Positions 1 through 9,361 of a stretch of DNA of 64,000 nt are shown here, in pieces. How positions within the stretch are numbered: the stretch's first letter is position 1; the number at the start of each line of letters is the position of its first letter. The notes under the pieces are model-generated. The model did not search any database. It worked only from the letters and a program-made list of their open reading frames with translations, and was not told the origin of the DNA. This DNA is from Maniola hyperantus (taxonomy: Eukaryota > Arthropoda > Insecta > Lepidoptera > Nymphalidae): contig NC_048548.1 in assembly GCF_902806685.2 (NCBI RefSeq), positions 248,001 to 312,000 on the forward strand. The letters are read 5' to 3'. The position numbers and the translations under genes are program-made.

Positions 1-409
1 TGTAATACAAAACCCCGTCGTTTATTTGCGCAAAGCAAATAGTTGACGACCTTTTAAAGATGGCTGCGTCAACAAATCCCCAAGGATGACATCACCAAAC
101 GAATCACATTCACGCATGCGTGGAGAAACAAATAATTAAGTTAACATGAAAAGAAAATAATGTTTTAGATCAGTTATTTGTCCCGAGGGTGTATTTTTAG
201 GATGGCTTTTATTACGCAAATTACAGACAAATACATGTTTCGAAAATTGCCTGAAGTCTCCAGGCCAATGTATTTGCTTAAGCAAATTGATTTCAGCATG
301 AAAATAGATCACTTCAACGGTGAAGGAAAACTCGTGAGGAGACTTGCGTGCTTGAGAGTTATATACCCACGGACAAGAGGAATCTCCTCTGTGGTTATAT
401 CTAATAGTC
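1..409. other. No supported feature
   Basis: AT-rich sequence with only short chance reading frames. I see no repeat family, splice-bounded exon or RNA gene here. Confidence 0.5.
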
Positions 410-515
410 TGAAAGGTGCGTGAAGTCCGTCAGTCCGCACTTGGCCTTTTACATCTAATGGAGAGCTGTGCTCAGTAGTGCACCGGCGATGGGTAATGAT
501 GATGATGCTGATCCA
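410..515 (+). mobile_element. SINE-1 fragment, degenerate 3' half
   Basis: The stretch matches the second half of SINE-1 (see the copy at 59167-59472): GTGAAGTC, a GAGC..TGTGCTCAGTAGTG segment, CCGGCGATGGG and a short (GAT)n tail. Head and middle are lost and several bases differ, so this is an old copy. Confidence 0.6.
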
Positions 516-609
516 TAGAGATAGCCAGCAGGCTCAATGCTGTATGCATAGAGCTATTACAACTGGGGTAAGCAGTGCATTTATGCCTCTATGACCTGCA
601 CGCCACTGT

Positions 610-735
610 ATACAGGGTGTAACCGGAACGCTAGCAAAAACTTAGCGTTCCTATTGTTATACCTAATACCTAAACACAATCCAATACCAATAACCATTTA
701 CCTTATTTTGTTGGTGGTCGGAAGGTGAATATTGC
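610..735 (+). mobile_element. ACAGGGTG-family element, 5' end
   Basis: The sequence begins with TATACAGGGTGTAACC followed by a small hairpin (GGAACGCT...AGCGTTCC). The same start occurs near 27372 and 62645, where the last copy has both termini. Here only the left terminal repeat and about 100 bp follow. Confidence 0.55.
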
Positions 736-1160
736 ATACCGCACGTTGTACGATACAGATTATAGCAGATTAAGCCTGTAGGAGCTTGTGACCCAGACCT
801 TCGTTATTTTATAAAAGCTGAAAGTTTAATGAATTGTTAAAGTTAAAGGGGGTTGCCACGATACTAAGTGTCTGGCAATGCATGACGTGATTTCTAATAC
901 TATTTCGAAGAAAATATAAAATAATAGGTACACTTTATAATTTGACGTAAGATTTTTTACATCTTTGTTACCTGTTATCTGTCAAAGCCAGCATGATCCA
1001 AACTTCATAGTCGCTGATCGTTCCTCTCTGTGTTGGGGACTATACGCAGAGAAAATTTCAGCTTTTATAGAATGACGAAGGTCTGGCCCTCGCGGGTTCT
1101 CTCTCTATTGTAGACCGTGTTATAATGTTCTGTATGTAATGTAATGTTTGGTGATAATAA
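736..1160. other. No supported feature
   Basis: Unique-looking AT-rich sequence. Reading frames are short and show no family resemblance. Confidence 0.4.
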
Positions 1161-1165
1161 AAAGA

Positions 1166-1372
1166 ATACCCGGCTGAGTTTGTTGTGGGCTCTTCTCAGA
1201 CCTGGGCGCGTTTGGAACCCTCGTAGCTTTAGTTTTAAGTTTGCGTTATAATTATCACCACTATATCTTACAAATCTAACACTATACCAGACAATCAATA
1301 AGAGTAATTTATTACCTACTTTGAATAAATCATTTGACATTGACGTTGACTTTGACTTTGACTTTGTGTAAA
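1166..1372 (+). mobile_element. LINE 3' tail, GGGCGCGTTTGG type
   Basis: This is the best copy of a 3'-end family recurring near 7949, 31834 and 48195. It carries TTTGTTGTGGGCTCTTCTCAG, GGGCGCGTTTGGAACCCTCG and TAGTTTTAAGTTT, and ends in a short (TTGACT)n array near 1328-1367. A microsatellite 3' tail with no coding part suggests the far end of a 5'-truncated non-LTR retrotransposon; the LINE clade cannot be set from this piece. Confidence 0.55.
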
Positions 1373-1434
1373 CACCCCGCGAGGTCATGCTCGCCCTACA
1401 GCACGACCACAATCACATATACATATCTCACACC

Positions 1435-1590
1435 CGGCTTTACTCACGTGTTTAGTCGACGTTAGCCTGAGTAGTTTCGTACCCGCGCGCAGTCTCAACC
1501 GCGACTGACGAACTGAGTCCTGTTAAAAAGGACCCCGGATGGGTTCGAAACTAGTCGGGCTAACGTCAACTAAACACGTGAGTAAAGCCG
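1435..1590. mobile_element. Palindromic element with 50-bp inverted arms
   Basis: Arms at 1435-1484 and 1541-1590 are reverse complements with about four mismatches in 50. They enclose about 56 bp holding a second small stem (GTCC...GGAC near 1517-1533). Both arms contain TTTACTCACGTGTTTAG. The form fits a small non-autonomous DNA transposon (MITE). I cannot fix the target-site duplication, so the superfamily is open. Confidence 0.6.
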
Positions 1591-2003
1591 CATATGATAT
1601 ATGTATAATGGAAATCACTCACGATAGTTTAAACGCATATTATCACATCAGATATTTATCACATAATATACTTAAAGTAATATAAAACTCACACCAAAAA
1701 AGGCGAAAAGTGTAGCGTAAGGCGACATGGTGTCTTTCATCCATCCGATGGGAAACTGACGGGAGAACAGCTATATGGGAGCCGAGTGCTACAGGGCAGG
1801 GTGCCAAGTCTTCCCATGTTTTCCCCCAAACTTGCCCCTTGGCTCACCTAACTTATTATTTTATTGATTTGACGTAACTTCTTGAACGAAAACAAGTTTA
1901 GCATTAAGTTTCTTGTACACTTATACTCATCTCCTACATCTATCATAATTTATATATCTAACCTATAGGTATAAAGAGGACAGATTTGCTGGTTTATTTG
2001 TAA
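1591..2003. other. No supported feature
   Basis: Unique-looking AT-rich sequence between a palindromic element and a HelC fragment. Confidence 0.4.
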
Positions 2004-2080
2004 CTAGCTTATGCTCGCGACTTCGTCCACGTGGACTACACAAATTTCAAGCCAGTATTTCACCCCCTTAGGGGGACAAG
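2004..2080 (-). mobile_element. HelC fragment, 3' end
   Basis: The fragment holds the HelC 3' terminus (reverse complement ...GTCGCGAGCATAAGCTAGT) and stops at a GGGG run where LINE-F sequence begins, so the two meet at a short microhomology. Confidence 0.6.
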
Positions 2081-2540
2081 ATCGAAAAGTTCCTGAGCCC
2101 ACTCTCCGGAATATATCCTATAAAACACCGATAAGCCGGCGACCTTGCGGCGGTGATCGAGACTGAAGTTTCGCCAGTTGCGGAGAGTCTTCGCCTATGA
2201 GTCTCCTAGCTCGACGATCAACAGCATCCAGAGCCGCTAGTTGGTACTTACTTAGCGGAGCCAGCATAGAGGTGACTGCAGTACTCCATGCACGACCTGA
2301 CTTGTGCTTAAGTAAGTTGTCTCGGCGTGAAGTACTGCTTGACCTTGTTGAGAATGCCGAGTTTTTTTGCAGCGGTCTTGGTTTTGGCTTCGATGTATCT
2401 TCCGAAGTTGATGTTAGCCGAGACGTCAAGACTTAGGAGATCAATGTGATCAGTGATATTAATGGATATATTCCGGAAAGTAGGAGTCAAGGTGAAAAGA
2501 CTCCGATTTGCTTTAAGTAGTAGTAGTGAGACATCGTTGG
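2075..2540 (-). pseudogene. LINE-F reverse transcriptase, C-terminal remnant
   Basis: The minus strand reads as the region after the catalytic core of a non-LTR reverse transcriptase (CR1/Jockey-like by general pattern). In order I see KANRSLFTLTPTFRNI, KTAAKKLGILNKVKQYFTP, then after a frame change SKYQLAALDAVDRRARRLIG, then a further shift to FYRIYSGE.AQELFDL. At least two frameshifts break it, so it cannot make protein. Four more LINE-F pieces lie at 5732-6830, 31040, 31441 and 33386. Assignment to a LINE is secure; the clade is inference. Confidence 0.75.
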
Positions 2541-2889
2541 AACATGTTGTTACTATGAAGCGGCGCATCTAGTGGAGCATGTAGATCGCTGGCTACATGC
2601 AATATGTAGCAAGCAACATGTTGGTTAGATGCAAGAGAAACCTCATTAAGATAACTTGGGCTTCTGTGGAGTCGGATCACGTATACGTATACCAAACTCG
2701 GGCATTTGATGAGATGAAACTGATCTCTGACTTATATGCTTATTCAATTTTGCGAAGACCACTTCAAAAGTATGTAATCTTACTTATTTATTTCATATAC
2801 TTAATATTGTATCTATAATTACCGTAGTTATTGAAAGCAATAATTAATGTTGATGTAGTAAAACCAGGTGTTAATAAATCTAATTTCAG
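2541..2889. other. No supported feature
   Basis: Includes the degenerate upstream edge of the LINE-F remnant, then unassigned AT-rich sequence. Confidence 0.35.
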
Positions 2890-3110
2890 TAGAATAGAAT
2901 AGAATGTAATATAAATGTTCATTCAAGTAAACTTTTACAAGTGCCTTTGAATCGTCAAGTAGTTTAATTTACCACTGGTTCGAAATGCCGTTCCTACGGA
3001 GAAGAACCAGCAAGAAACTCGACGGTTGCTCTTTTCAAGTGATAAATTGACAATATTATTATACCATACTATACAAACAATTGCAGCCCCGTGCATTGCT
3101 GGAGCGAGTC
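2890..3110 (-). mobile_element. LINE 3' end, (TTCTA)n-tail type
   Basis: Read on the minus strand, this repeat ends in TTCTATTCTATTCTA. Before the tail lie AACCAGTGGTAAATTAAA, GCATTTCGAACCAG and TTTCTTGCTGGTTCTTCTC. Closely similar copies lie at 45601-45790 and 52243-52490, and a diverged piece lies inside the LTR element near 12895-13000. I interpret it as the 3' end of a truncated LINE. Confidence 0.6.
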
Positions 3111-3391
3111 AAATCCAAGCTTTTTTATCATTTACATAGTCTTCGACTGTATAGTATGCTTTTTTTATTAGTTAGGTACATACTACTATATGCACTAAGC
3201 TATCATAAGAATCTAGCAGCTCTAAACCTCATATCACAGGCTGTTCTTATGAAACGAAACGCGTGATTTTTCTTTTTTTCCATCACATTTTGAACGGACC
3301 GATTAATCTTTTGTATTGCTCCAAGCACTGGGCTGCCATAACAATAAAAGAGAGGAATGGTTCTAACGGAGGTTTAAAAATATTTTTTATT

Positions 3392-3455
3392 TTGTTTTTA
3401 GGGTTCCGTACCCGTACTCCGTTGTCTGTCTTCTGCCTCTTAGCGGAACCATAAT
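3392..3455 (+). mobile_element. GTTCC-family fragment, 5' end
   Basis: A short piece beginning TTTTTAGGGTTCCGTACCCG with a GTTGTCTGTC segment and CGGAACC. The rest of the element is missing. Confidence 0.5.
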
Positions 3456-3565
3456 AGTACTTGAGTAACCGTAAATAGAGAGTTGCAGAGTGATTTCTTT
3501 TGCCGTTATAACAATAAAATCCTATCAGAAAAGTTTCAAAATCGCCGCCATGCAAATTGAAACAA

Positions 3566-3965
3566 AACCGGCCAAGTGCGAGTTAGACTCGCGCACCGAG
3601 GGTTCCGTACTACAATAGTACTTTATAGATATTTTGCATGATAAATCAAAAACTATTATGTATAAAATAAATAAAAATCTGTTTTAGAATGTATAGATAA
3701 AGCCCTTTCATATAATGATACCCCACTTAGTAAGTTATCTTACTTTGAAAATTGAAAATATTAATTATTTGTTCATGAACACATTTTTATTTTTTTGTGA
3801 TAAAACCACAAATTCACGGTTTTCGGATTTTTTCCTTTTTTTGTGCTATAAGACCTACCTACCTACTAAATTTCATGTTTCTAGGTCAACGGGAAGTACC
3901 CTATAGGTTTTCTTGACAGACATGACGGACAGACAGACAACAAAGTGATCCTATAAGGGTTTGAG
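3566..3965 (-). mobile_element. GTTCC-family element
   Basis: The right-hand hairpin end lies at 3566-3610 (CGGCCAAGTGCGAGTTAGAC, then CGCGCACCGAGGGTTCCG). The body runs through CAACGGGAAGTACCCTATAG to ACAAAGTGATCC. The far end is replaced by TTTGAG repeats at 3959-3981, so the 5' hairpin is lost. Confidence 0.65.
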
Positions 3966-4009
3966 TTTGAGTTTGAGTTTGAAAACAAAATACCTAATAG
4001 TGTTATAAG

Positions 4010-4073
4010 TATGTACGATCGATGTTACGGAACCCACGATGTGCGAGTCATATTCGCGTTTGACCAGTTTTTT
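4010..4073 (+). mobile_element. GTTCC-family 3' end fragment
   Basis: Only the terminal ACGGAACCC...GTGCGAGTCATATTCGCG...CAGTTTTTTT part remains, in the opposite orientation to the copy just upstream. Confidence 0.5.
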
Positions 4074-4128
4074 TAATCAAAAATACTCGTAAAATATTTC
4101 CAGAGGTGTAATTCCCAGCAGCTTTAGG

Positions 4129-4581
4129 CAGTGGTCCGACCGCCGACGATGAACGAGAAACGAGTAGAACTAGAAACTATAAACGAGTTGGCGATCAGCG
4201 GGAAGCGAGTGTGCAGTTTCGATAGTTTTGTCGCCGGGCTATAAGCGAGTGTGCAAGTGCGACGAGCGATTATTCGCGCCATTCGCCCGCTGTAGCTTAG
4301 TGTCATCTCAGTCCTGTGCAAACTTGCGCGCGCTATACATGTGTTCAAGCGAGCGAGCATCGCTGAACGAATATCGCTGAGCGAGTTTATTTCTGAAAGC
4401 TCGTCGCTCAGCGACAAAACTAGTAAAGCGAGTTGTCGCCGGCAGTGTGAACAGTCAGAGAGCAACTTTTGATATATCCATCTCTTTCGTTTACACGGAA
4501 TGTACATTTATTGTGCGTTTCTTGAGAGAGAAAATCGCCGATAGTTAGTCGTTTTTTGGCCGGCGCGCGGTCGGACCACTG
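4129..4581 (-). mobile_element. 453-bp terminal-inverted-repeat element, copy 1
   Basis: The ends are matching inverted repeats (CAGTGGTCCGACCGC at 4129-4143, its complement at 4567-4581). The interior is GC-rich, with many CGAGCG/CGCTGA palindromic steps and TTCTTGAGAGAGAAAATCG. A 127-codon minus-strand frame spans it but shows no conserved domain and is not kept in the copy at 49574-49971. This is a non-autonomous DNA transposon; no clear target-site duplication, so superfamily unknown. Confidence 0.65.
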
Positions 4582-4916
4582 CTTTATAAGGCCGTCCGTT
4601 CAGCACATCCATCTAAGCGTGGCGGCTCGAGACGGATCGCTAGCCTCTATATTTTGCCTCCGAAATACATTCTAAATCGGAGCGAATCGGATTTCATGTA
4701 AAAACGTGGAAATTCGGCCGTCAAATAGTTTCCATTTACGCTCCATAACTCTCTATGTATGCAGTTTAAGTTATTCAACAAACTGTCCTACAGTTTGTTG
4801 AATTCGGGTATACCTAATAGAACTCTCTAGAAGTTAGAAGTAACTAAATTGACACCACTAAGTGCGGTTACGCACTCATCCGATCCCAATCCGTGAAAAT
4901 ACGTCCCGAAGCAGTC
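4582..4916. other. No supported feature
   Basis: Unassigned sequence between the TIR element and a HelC 5' end. It contains a local inverted pair around TTCAACAAACTG / CAGTTTGTTGAA at 4776-4803. Confidence 0.4.
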
Positions 4917-5008
4917 ATCTAAATATATAAAAGGAAAAGGTGACTGACTGACTGACTGACTGATTGATCTATCAACGCACAGCTCAAACTACTTGGGCTG
5001 AAATTTAA
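4917..5008 (+). mobile_element. HelC 5' end
   Basis: Starts ATATATAAAAGGAAAAGGTGAC with five GACT units and ATCAACGCACAGCTCAAACTAC, the HelC 5' half. It breaks at GCTGAAATTT and continues directly into a GTTCC element. Confidence 0.65.
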
Positions 5009-5190
5009 GATTACTGTACCAAGTGGGGTATCATATGAAAGGGCTTTACTTGTACAATCTAAAACAGATTTTTATTTATTTTTATGCATAATAGTTTTTG
5101 ATTTATCCTGCAAAATGTCGAAAAAATACGACTGTAGTAGGTACGGAACCCTCAGTGCGCGAGCCTGACTCGCACTCGCCCAGTTTTTTT
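5009..5190 (+). mobile_element. GTTCC-family 3' half, fused to HelC
   Basis: Runs from ACCAAGTGGGGTATCATATG through TTTTTATGCATAATAGTTTT to the hairpin end GCGCGAGCCTGACTCGCAC. The left half is absent and replaced by HelC sequence, giving a chimera. Confidence 0.65.
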
Positions 5191-5268
5191 TATAGAATTT
5201 GATACCAATTTGGTACATTTGTATTTTTATATATTTGGTTTGGTAATTTAATATATATATAAAGAACA

Positions 5269-5352
5269 CTAGCTGATGCCCGCGACTTCGTCCGCGTGGA
5301 ATTAGGTTTTTTAAAAATCCCTTTAGAACTCTTTCGCATTTATAATAAGGGT
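5269..5352 (-). mobile_element. HelB with internal deletion
   Basis: Both HelB ends are present (CTAGCTGATGCCCGCGACTT and TTTCGCATTTATAATAAGGG) but the centre, about 120 bp in full copies, is missing. Confidence 0.6.
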
Positions 5353-5731
5353 ACTGATTTATATTAGAACCAGAAATCGTGTCAGTATTGGGTCAGTAGT
5401 TACTCCTTTACCAGCGAAGAACTTTTTTCCCTCGACCGATCTAAGAACTTATATATAAGTATATACTCTCGAACGCACAAAAACCTAACATCTCGATGTC
5501 TCTATTTGTATTACTTGCACGTCACATCCACTCGCAGTGTCTAGACACTTGGCAGCTAGATAAAATCTAGATAAATGACTAGATAGTCGGATGCATCAAC
5601 TACTACTAAGTACTGTGCATTTGTTCATGCAAATGTCGTGGCTTGTATGCCCCAGTTGTTAAAATGTATTGGACATTTTATCTTATTTAGATAGGTCTTT
5701 TAAACCTCAGTAATCGACATAAATGCGAAAA
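5353..5731. other. No supported feature
   Basis: Unassigned sequence with no family match that I can see. Confidence 0.4.
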
Positions 5732-5834
5732 TCTGTTTTTTTTATTCATTATAGGCCACAATCACACCTGATGGAAAGTGATGATGTGGCCTAAGATGGG
5801 ACCCGATTACCTAGAAGATGCCTATTCACTCTTG
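5732..5834 (-). pseudogene. LINE-F 3' end, part split off by the ACCG insertion
   Basis: On the minus strand this reads FKSRVNRHL-like coding sequence (CAAGAGTGAATAGGCATCTT), then CATCTTAGGCCACATCATCAC and an A-rich end near 5738. It continues the LINE-F piece at 6517-6830; the ACCG element lies between. Uninterrupted counterparts at 31100 and 31441 show what the joint looked like. Confidence 0.65.
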
Positions 5835-6516
5835 TTTTTAACCGACTTCAAAAAAAGGAGGAGGTTCTCAATTCGTCGGAATCTTTTTTTTTTTTTTTTT
5901 TTTTTATTATGTATGTTCCCCGATTACTCGAAAACGCCTGGACCGATTTTAAAAATTCTTTTTTTGTTTGAAAGGGTATACTTCAAAGTTGGTCCCATTT
6001 CAATTTGGTGAAGATCTGATGAACACCTTCGAAGATAGATACTGGAACTCCTCAACGGATAAGAGTAAATTGCTCGCGATTAGTGTAATAGCTTAGTAAA
6101 CAGTAGATTTTTAACCAGTCATAGCATAATTCCATGGGGCCACTAAAAATTGTGAAATAAAAATTTTTTACAAAAAAAATAAAAACCGACTTCGTTACAC
6201 AAACACTAAAAATTGAAAAATAATTTAATTTATTACCGAATATATTATGTATACAAGAGTTAATATAGTTCCATAATAATATTTTTTGGGGTCGGTGCCA
6301 ATGAGGTGCCTCATAAAAATTGTGGAGTCTCATAAAAATATGAAGTCTAGACGATTCGCGCAGCTAAAGCTAATTGGCACCGGCACCAAAAAGTATTATT
6401 ATGGAACTATATTAACTCTTGTATACATAATATATTCGGTAATAAATTAAATTATTTTTCAATTTTTAGTGTTTGTGTAACGAAGTCGGTTTTTATTTTT
6501 TTTGTAAAAATTTTTA
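5835..6516 (+). mobile_element. ACCG-family element with long terminal fold-back
   Basis: Starts TTTTTAACCGACTTCAAAAA, contains a 22-T run (5884-5905), CGCCTGGACCGATTTT, TTGGTGAAGATCTGATGAAC and CATGGGGCCACTAAAAATTG, and ends with two inverted copies of a 3' block carrying ACCGACTTCGTTACAC. Other copies lie at 35068-35385 and 53396-53895. No coding capacity. It sits inside LINE-F, so it is younger than that LINE. Family identity unknown to me. Confidence 0.65.
6170..6505. repeat. Inverted repeat, about 135-bp arms
   Basis: 6170-6309 and 6371-6505 are near-perfect reverse complements, both containing ATATTATGTATACAAGAG and ACTAAAAATTGAAAAATAAT or their complements. The loop is about 60 bp. 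This duplicates the right end of the ACCG element in opposite orientation. Confidence 0.8.
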
Positions 6517-6830
6517 AAGATTGTAATTGGTGGGAAACACAGATCGTGGAAGAGTATTCCAAGAGTATACCTTAGCCATACGTATGAGGAATGATGACGC
6601 AAAACGTTTCGTGCGTGTAGATGGAATGTCGACGACATAAGGATGGAAACTCGCGCGACGTCTTGCAGTTCGGTGGTAAAATGGTGAAGGGGGGACAAGA
6701 TCGAAAAGTTCCTGAGCACACTCTCCGAAATATATCCTATAAAACACCGATAAGCCGGCGACCTTGCGGCGGTGATCGAGACTTTGAAGTTTCGCCAGTA
6801 AAGGAGAGTCTTCGCCTATGAGTCTCCTAG
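6517..6830 (-). pseudogene. LINE-F C-terminal coding remnant
   Basis: The minus strand has 77 codons open (6747-6514) reading FYRIYFGECAQELFDLVPP, HPYVVDIP, TKRFASSFLIR and WNTLPRSVFPTNYNL. These are the conserved closing motifs of a CR1/Jockey-like reverse transcriptase ORF. The frame upstream (6750-6830) is broken and the end is displaced by the ACCG insertion. Confidence 0.75.
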
Positions 6831-7089
6831 CTTTTCATGGTTCAACCGTTGAACTGATCTTAACGAAATGCGGCACTGAGATACTAGTTCCCACACTAGT
6901 TTAAAAAACTACAAAATTATTATCTTGGTCGACTAATAGTTCTCGAGTCAATAGATCCCCAGTAAGTAATCACAAAGATTTCAATTTTAATTTAATAATT
7001 TTTCGGGCTCAATTATCTGGATTTTTCATGAGAATGCTTTTGAAAAATTAAAACAAACAAAAAAAGCAACATTAACATCCACATATAAT
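6831..7089. other. No supported feature
   Basis: Unassigned sequence between LINE-F and SINE-2. Confidence 0.35.
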
Positions 7090-7302
7090 ATAGGTGGCTA
7101 GTTACCACCCTACCGGCAAAGCCGTGCCGCCAAGCGATTTAGCGTTCCGGTACGATGCCGTGTAGAAACCAAAGGGGTATGGATTTAATAAAACTGCCAT
7201 ACCCCTTCCAGGTTAGCCCGCTATCATCTTAGACTGCATCATCACTTACCACCAGGTGAGATTGCAGTCAAGGGCTAACTTGTATCTGAATAAAAAAAAA
7301 AA
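7090..7302 (+). mobile_element. SINE-2, headless copy
   Basis: Holds the SINE-2 body (TAGTTACCACCCTACCGGCA, GCGTTCCGGTACGATGCCGT, GGGGTATGG...CCATACCCCTTCCAGG) and the complete 3' end ATCTTAGACTGCATCATCAC to a poly(A) run at 7291-7302. The tRNA-like head, seen at 16832-17175, is missing. Confidence 0.7.
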
Positions 7303-7344
7303 GGTACTTCTTAAAGGAAAGTCTTTCGTTCTTTCTTTCTATTA

Positions 7345-7455
7345 TGACGTAGTCATACACGAAGAAAGGATTTTTGAAAATTCAACCCCTAGGGGGATGA
7401 AATAGGGGTTTGAAATTTGTGTATTCCACGCGTACGAAATCGCGAGCATTTAAGC
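7345..7455 (+). mobile_element. HelC 3' part
   Basis: GACGTAGTC..., GAAAGGATTTTTGAAAATTC, AACCCCTAGGGGGATGAAAT and a decayed end CGCGAGCATTTAAGCTAT. The 5' half with the GACT repeat is absent; a TTTC-rich stretch lies in its place. Confidence 0.6.
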
Positions 7456-7741
7456 TATTCAAAGTATAAAACAATACAAGGAAACAGAAAAGTGTTTCAT
7501 ATTAATGTACCATTTTATAGTTCCCATATTGTTCGAGTAGATAGAACAAGCATAATGATGTATAATAAATATATTGTGCCTTTCTAAAAGGTATTTTCTT
7601 TGATGTCTCGAAGAATATGTGAAAATGTTAAACATTAAGCCCGGAGTCCACCGAAGGGGCTAAAGCAATGCACAAAACCGAAAGAGCTACTGTACTTTTA
7701 TGAAACCCGAAAATCTGGTTCTACTTATATACAACATCATG

Positions 7742-7948
7742 CTAATCCATACTATAAATTATAAACGCGAAAGTGTGTCTGTCTGTCTGTCTGTCTGCTA
7801 GCCTTTCATGGCCCATCCGTTCAACCGATTTTGAGAAAATTTGGTACAGCGATAGCCTGCATCTCGGGAAAGAACATAGGCTACTTTTTATCTCGGAAAA
7901 TCAAAGAGTTCCCACGGGATTTTTAAAAAACCTAGTTCCACGCGGACG
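7742..7948 (+). mobile_element. HelA, 3'-truncated
   Basis: TATAAACGCGAAAGTGTGTC, five GTCT units, CCGTTCAACCGATTTTGAG and CGGAAAATCAAAGAGTTCCC are typical HelA. The terminal hairpin and CTAG are missing, because a LINE tail joins at GGACGGGG. The 130-codon frame crossing this joint (7773-8165) is therefore a chance fusion. Confidence 0.7.
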
Positions 7949-8080
7949 GGGTATTGTGGGCTTCTTTTCAGACCAGGATGATTTTGGAATCCTTTTAGCT
8001 TTAGTTTTAAGTTTACGTAATTCTACCATATATCACCATTTACCTACTTACATCCACAGAAATCCTATTAGCAATATTAG
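7949..8080 (+). mobile_element. LINE 3' tail, GGGCGCG type (diverged)
   Basis: TATTGTGGGCTTCTTTTCAG, then CTTTTAGCTTTAGTTTTAAG, joined directly to HelA. The terminal microsatellite is lost. Confidence 0.5.
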
Positions 8081-8878
8081 TTCTGTGTCTAAATCATTAT
8101 CTTTAACAATTACAAACAAAAAGTGTACAGTGGCACACCGATTCTGTTGTATTTCTCTAAACTAAATTTTGAGTATCTGCATCCTTTTCTTTTTAACAAT
8201 GCTGAAAAGGGACAGAACATGAACTTTACATTTAAAGACTCTAAATTTCAGTGCACGCTACAATAACAAATTGAAACAGTAGGCTCGCGACTGTGCGCTA
8301 AAATCACGGGTTTTACCATCTAAAAATTAAATTTAAACCTGTCAAACTGCGTCTGTCCTTTTCATATTACATTAGTAAGAAGAGGATGCGATTACTCTAA
8401 AATTAGGTTGTGCTCAGAATCAGTACCAATGTAGCTAATTCCGTTGTACACAATCTCTAAACTAAATTATAATGGTAACTACGTCTAAATCTATTGATAT
8501 CCCTTTCATAATGTTGCTTGCGGAAAAGGATAGCACTAGATTTAGACCTGTTAATTTAGTTTAGCTTAGATACTGTGTACAAGAGAATCGGCCCCATTAT
8601 TTTTAATCTAAGGCTTTGAGTTTGAGTTTGATTTTTTAACTATGGATATTTGTGGACGCCCGTCCTTACCATCGACATAAAAATCACACGTAGTTTAATA
8701 TTGCATTGCAAGTGCTCGGGAAAATGTGAAAAACATCCATGGCCTTTTTATAGCACGCGTCGTGCGCGGTTGGAAGGCTGCTCCCTTTTGTCACAGAGTA
8801 ACTAATTGTACCTTCCAGTACAGAAGGCTCACTCGGCAAGGATTTTTAAATAAATAGCTTGTTATGACGCAATAAAAT
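8081..8878. other. Mostly unassigned; short (TTTGAG)n near 8613-8632
   Basis: A TTTGAG repeat suggests a lost LINE tail. The rest has no recognisable family, coding signal or RNA gene. Confidence 0.4.
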
Positions 8879-9080
8879 GTACAAAACAGCTATCTCCGCC
8901 ATCTCCTTGTAAAGGTCGATGTACATCGAGCGGAGACAGCTGTTTTGTAGAGAATTGTCTCTGTCGTTGCGACCGACAAAACATCATGTACTGTATGAGT
9001 GACAGAGATAACGCTCTACAAAGCCGAAATGTCATTCTAAAGACCGATGTAGATTATTTTCTGCCGCGTACTGTAATTCG
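8879..9080 (+). mobile_element. MITE-N, copy 1 (rearranged)
   Basis: Shares ACAGAGATAACGCTCTACAA, GTCTCTGTCGTTG and the right end TATTTTCTGCCGCGTACTGT with copies at 18384-18556 and 52511-52676. The left half contains an inverted duplication around ACAGCTGTTTTGTAGAG / TACAAAACAGCT. Confidence 0.55.
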
Positions 9081-9162
9081 ACGCACACAGCCACACAGCG
9101 CTGTGGCATAAAGTTTGATAAACGCTTCTCTTTCTATCGCTAAACTCTTATCAGTACCTAAT

Positions 9163-9361
9163 TATAAATGCGAAAGTGTGTTTGTTTGTTGGTTTGTCCT
9201 TCATTCACGTCGCAACGGATAGACGTGATTTTTCGCATAGGTATAGTTGAAGACCTGGAAAGTGAAATATAGGCTGCTTTTTATCCTGAAAAGTCAAAGA
9301 GTTCCCACGGGATTTTTAAAACCTAATTCCACACGAACGAAGTCGCGCGCATCAGCTAGTG
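9163..9361 (+). mobile_element. HelB, complete
   Basis: Begins TATAAATGCGAAAGTGTGTT, has TTTG repeats, TTCACGTCGCAACGGATAGA, AAAGAGTTCCCACGGGATTT, and ends AAGTCGCGCGCATCAGCTAG followed by T. Both ends are intact. The 3' end has a small hairpin about 12 nt before CTAG, as in Helitrons. Confidence 0.7.

Noticed and set aside
4124..4507. 127-codon minus-strand frame as a transposase
   Set aside because: No domain, and the frame is not kept in the second copy of the TIR element at 49574-49971.
7773..8165. 130-codon plus-strand frame as a gene
   Set aside because: It runs across the joint of a HelA element and a LINE tail, both non-coding; the GTCT repeat supplies its start.
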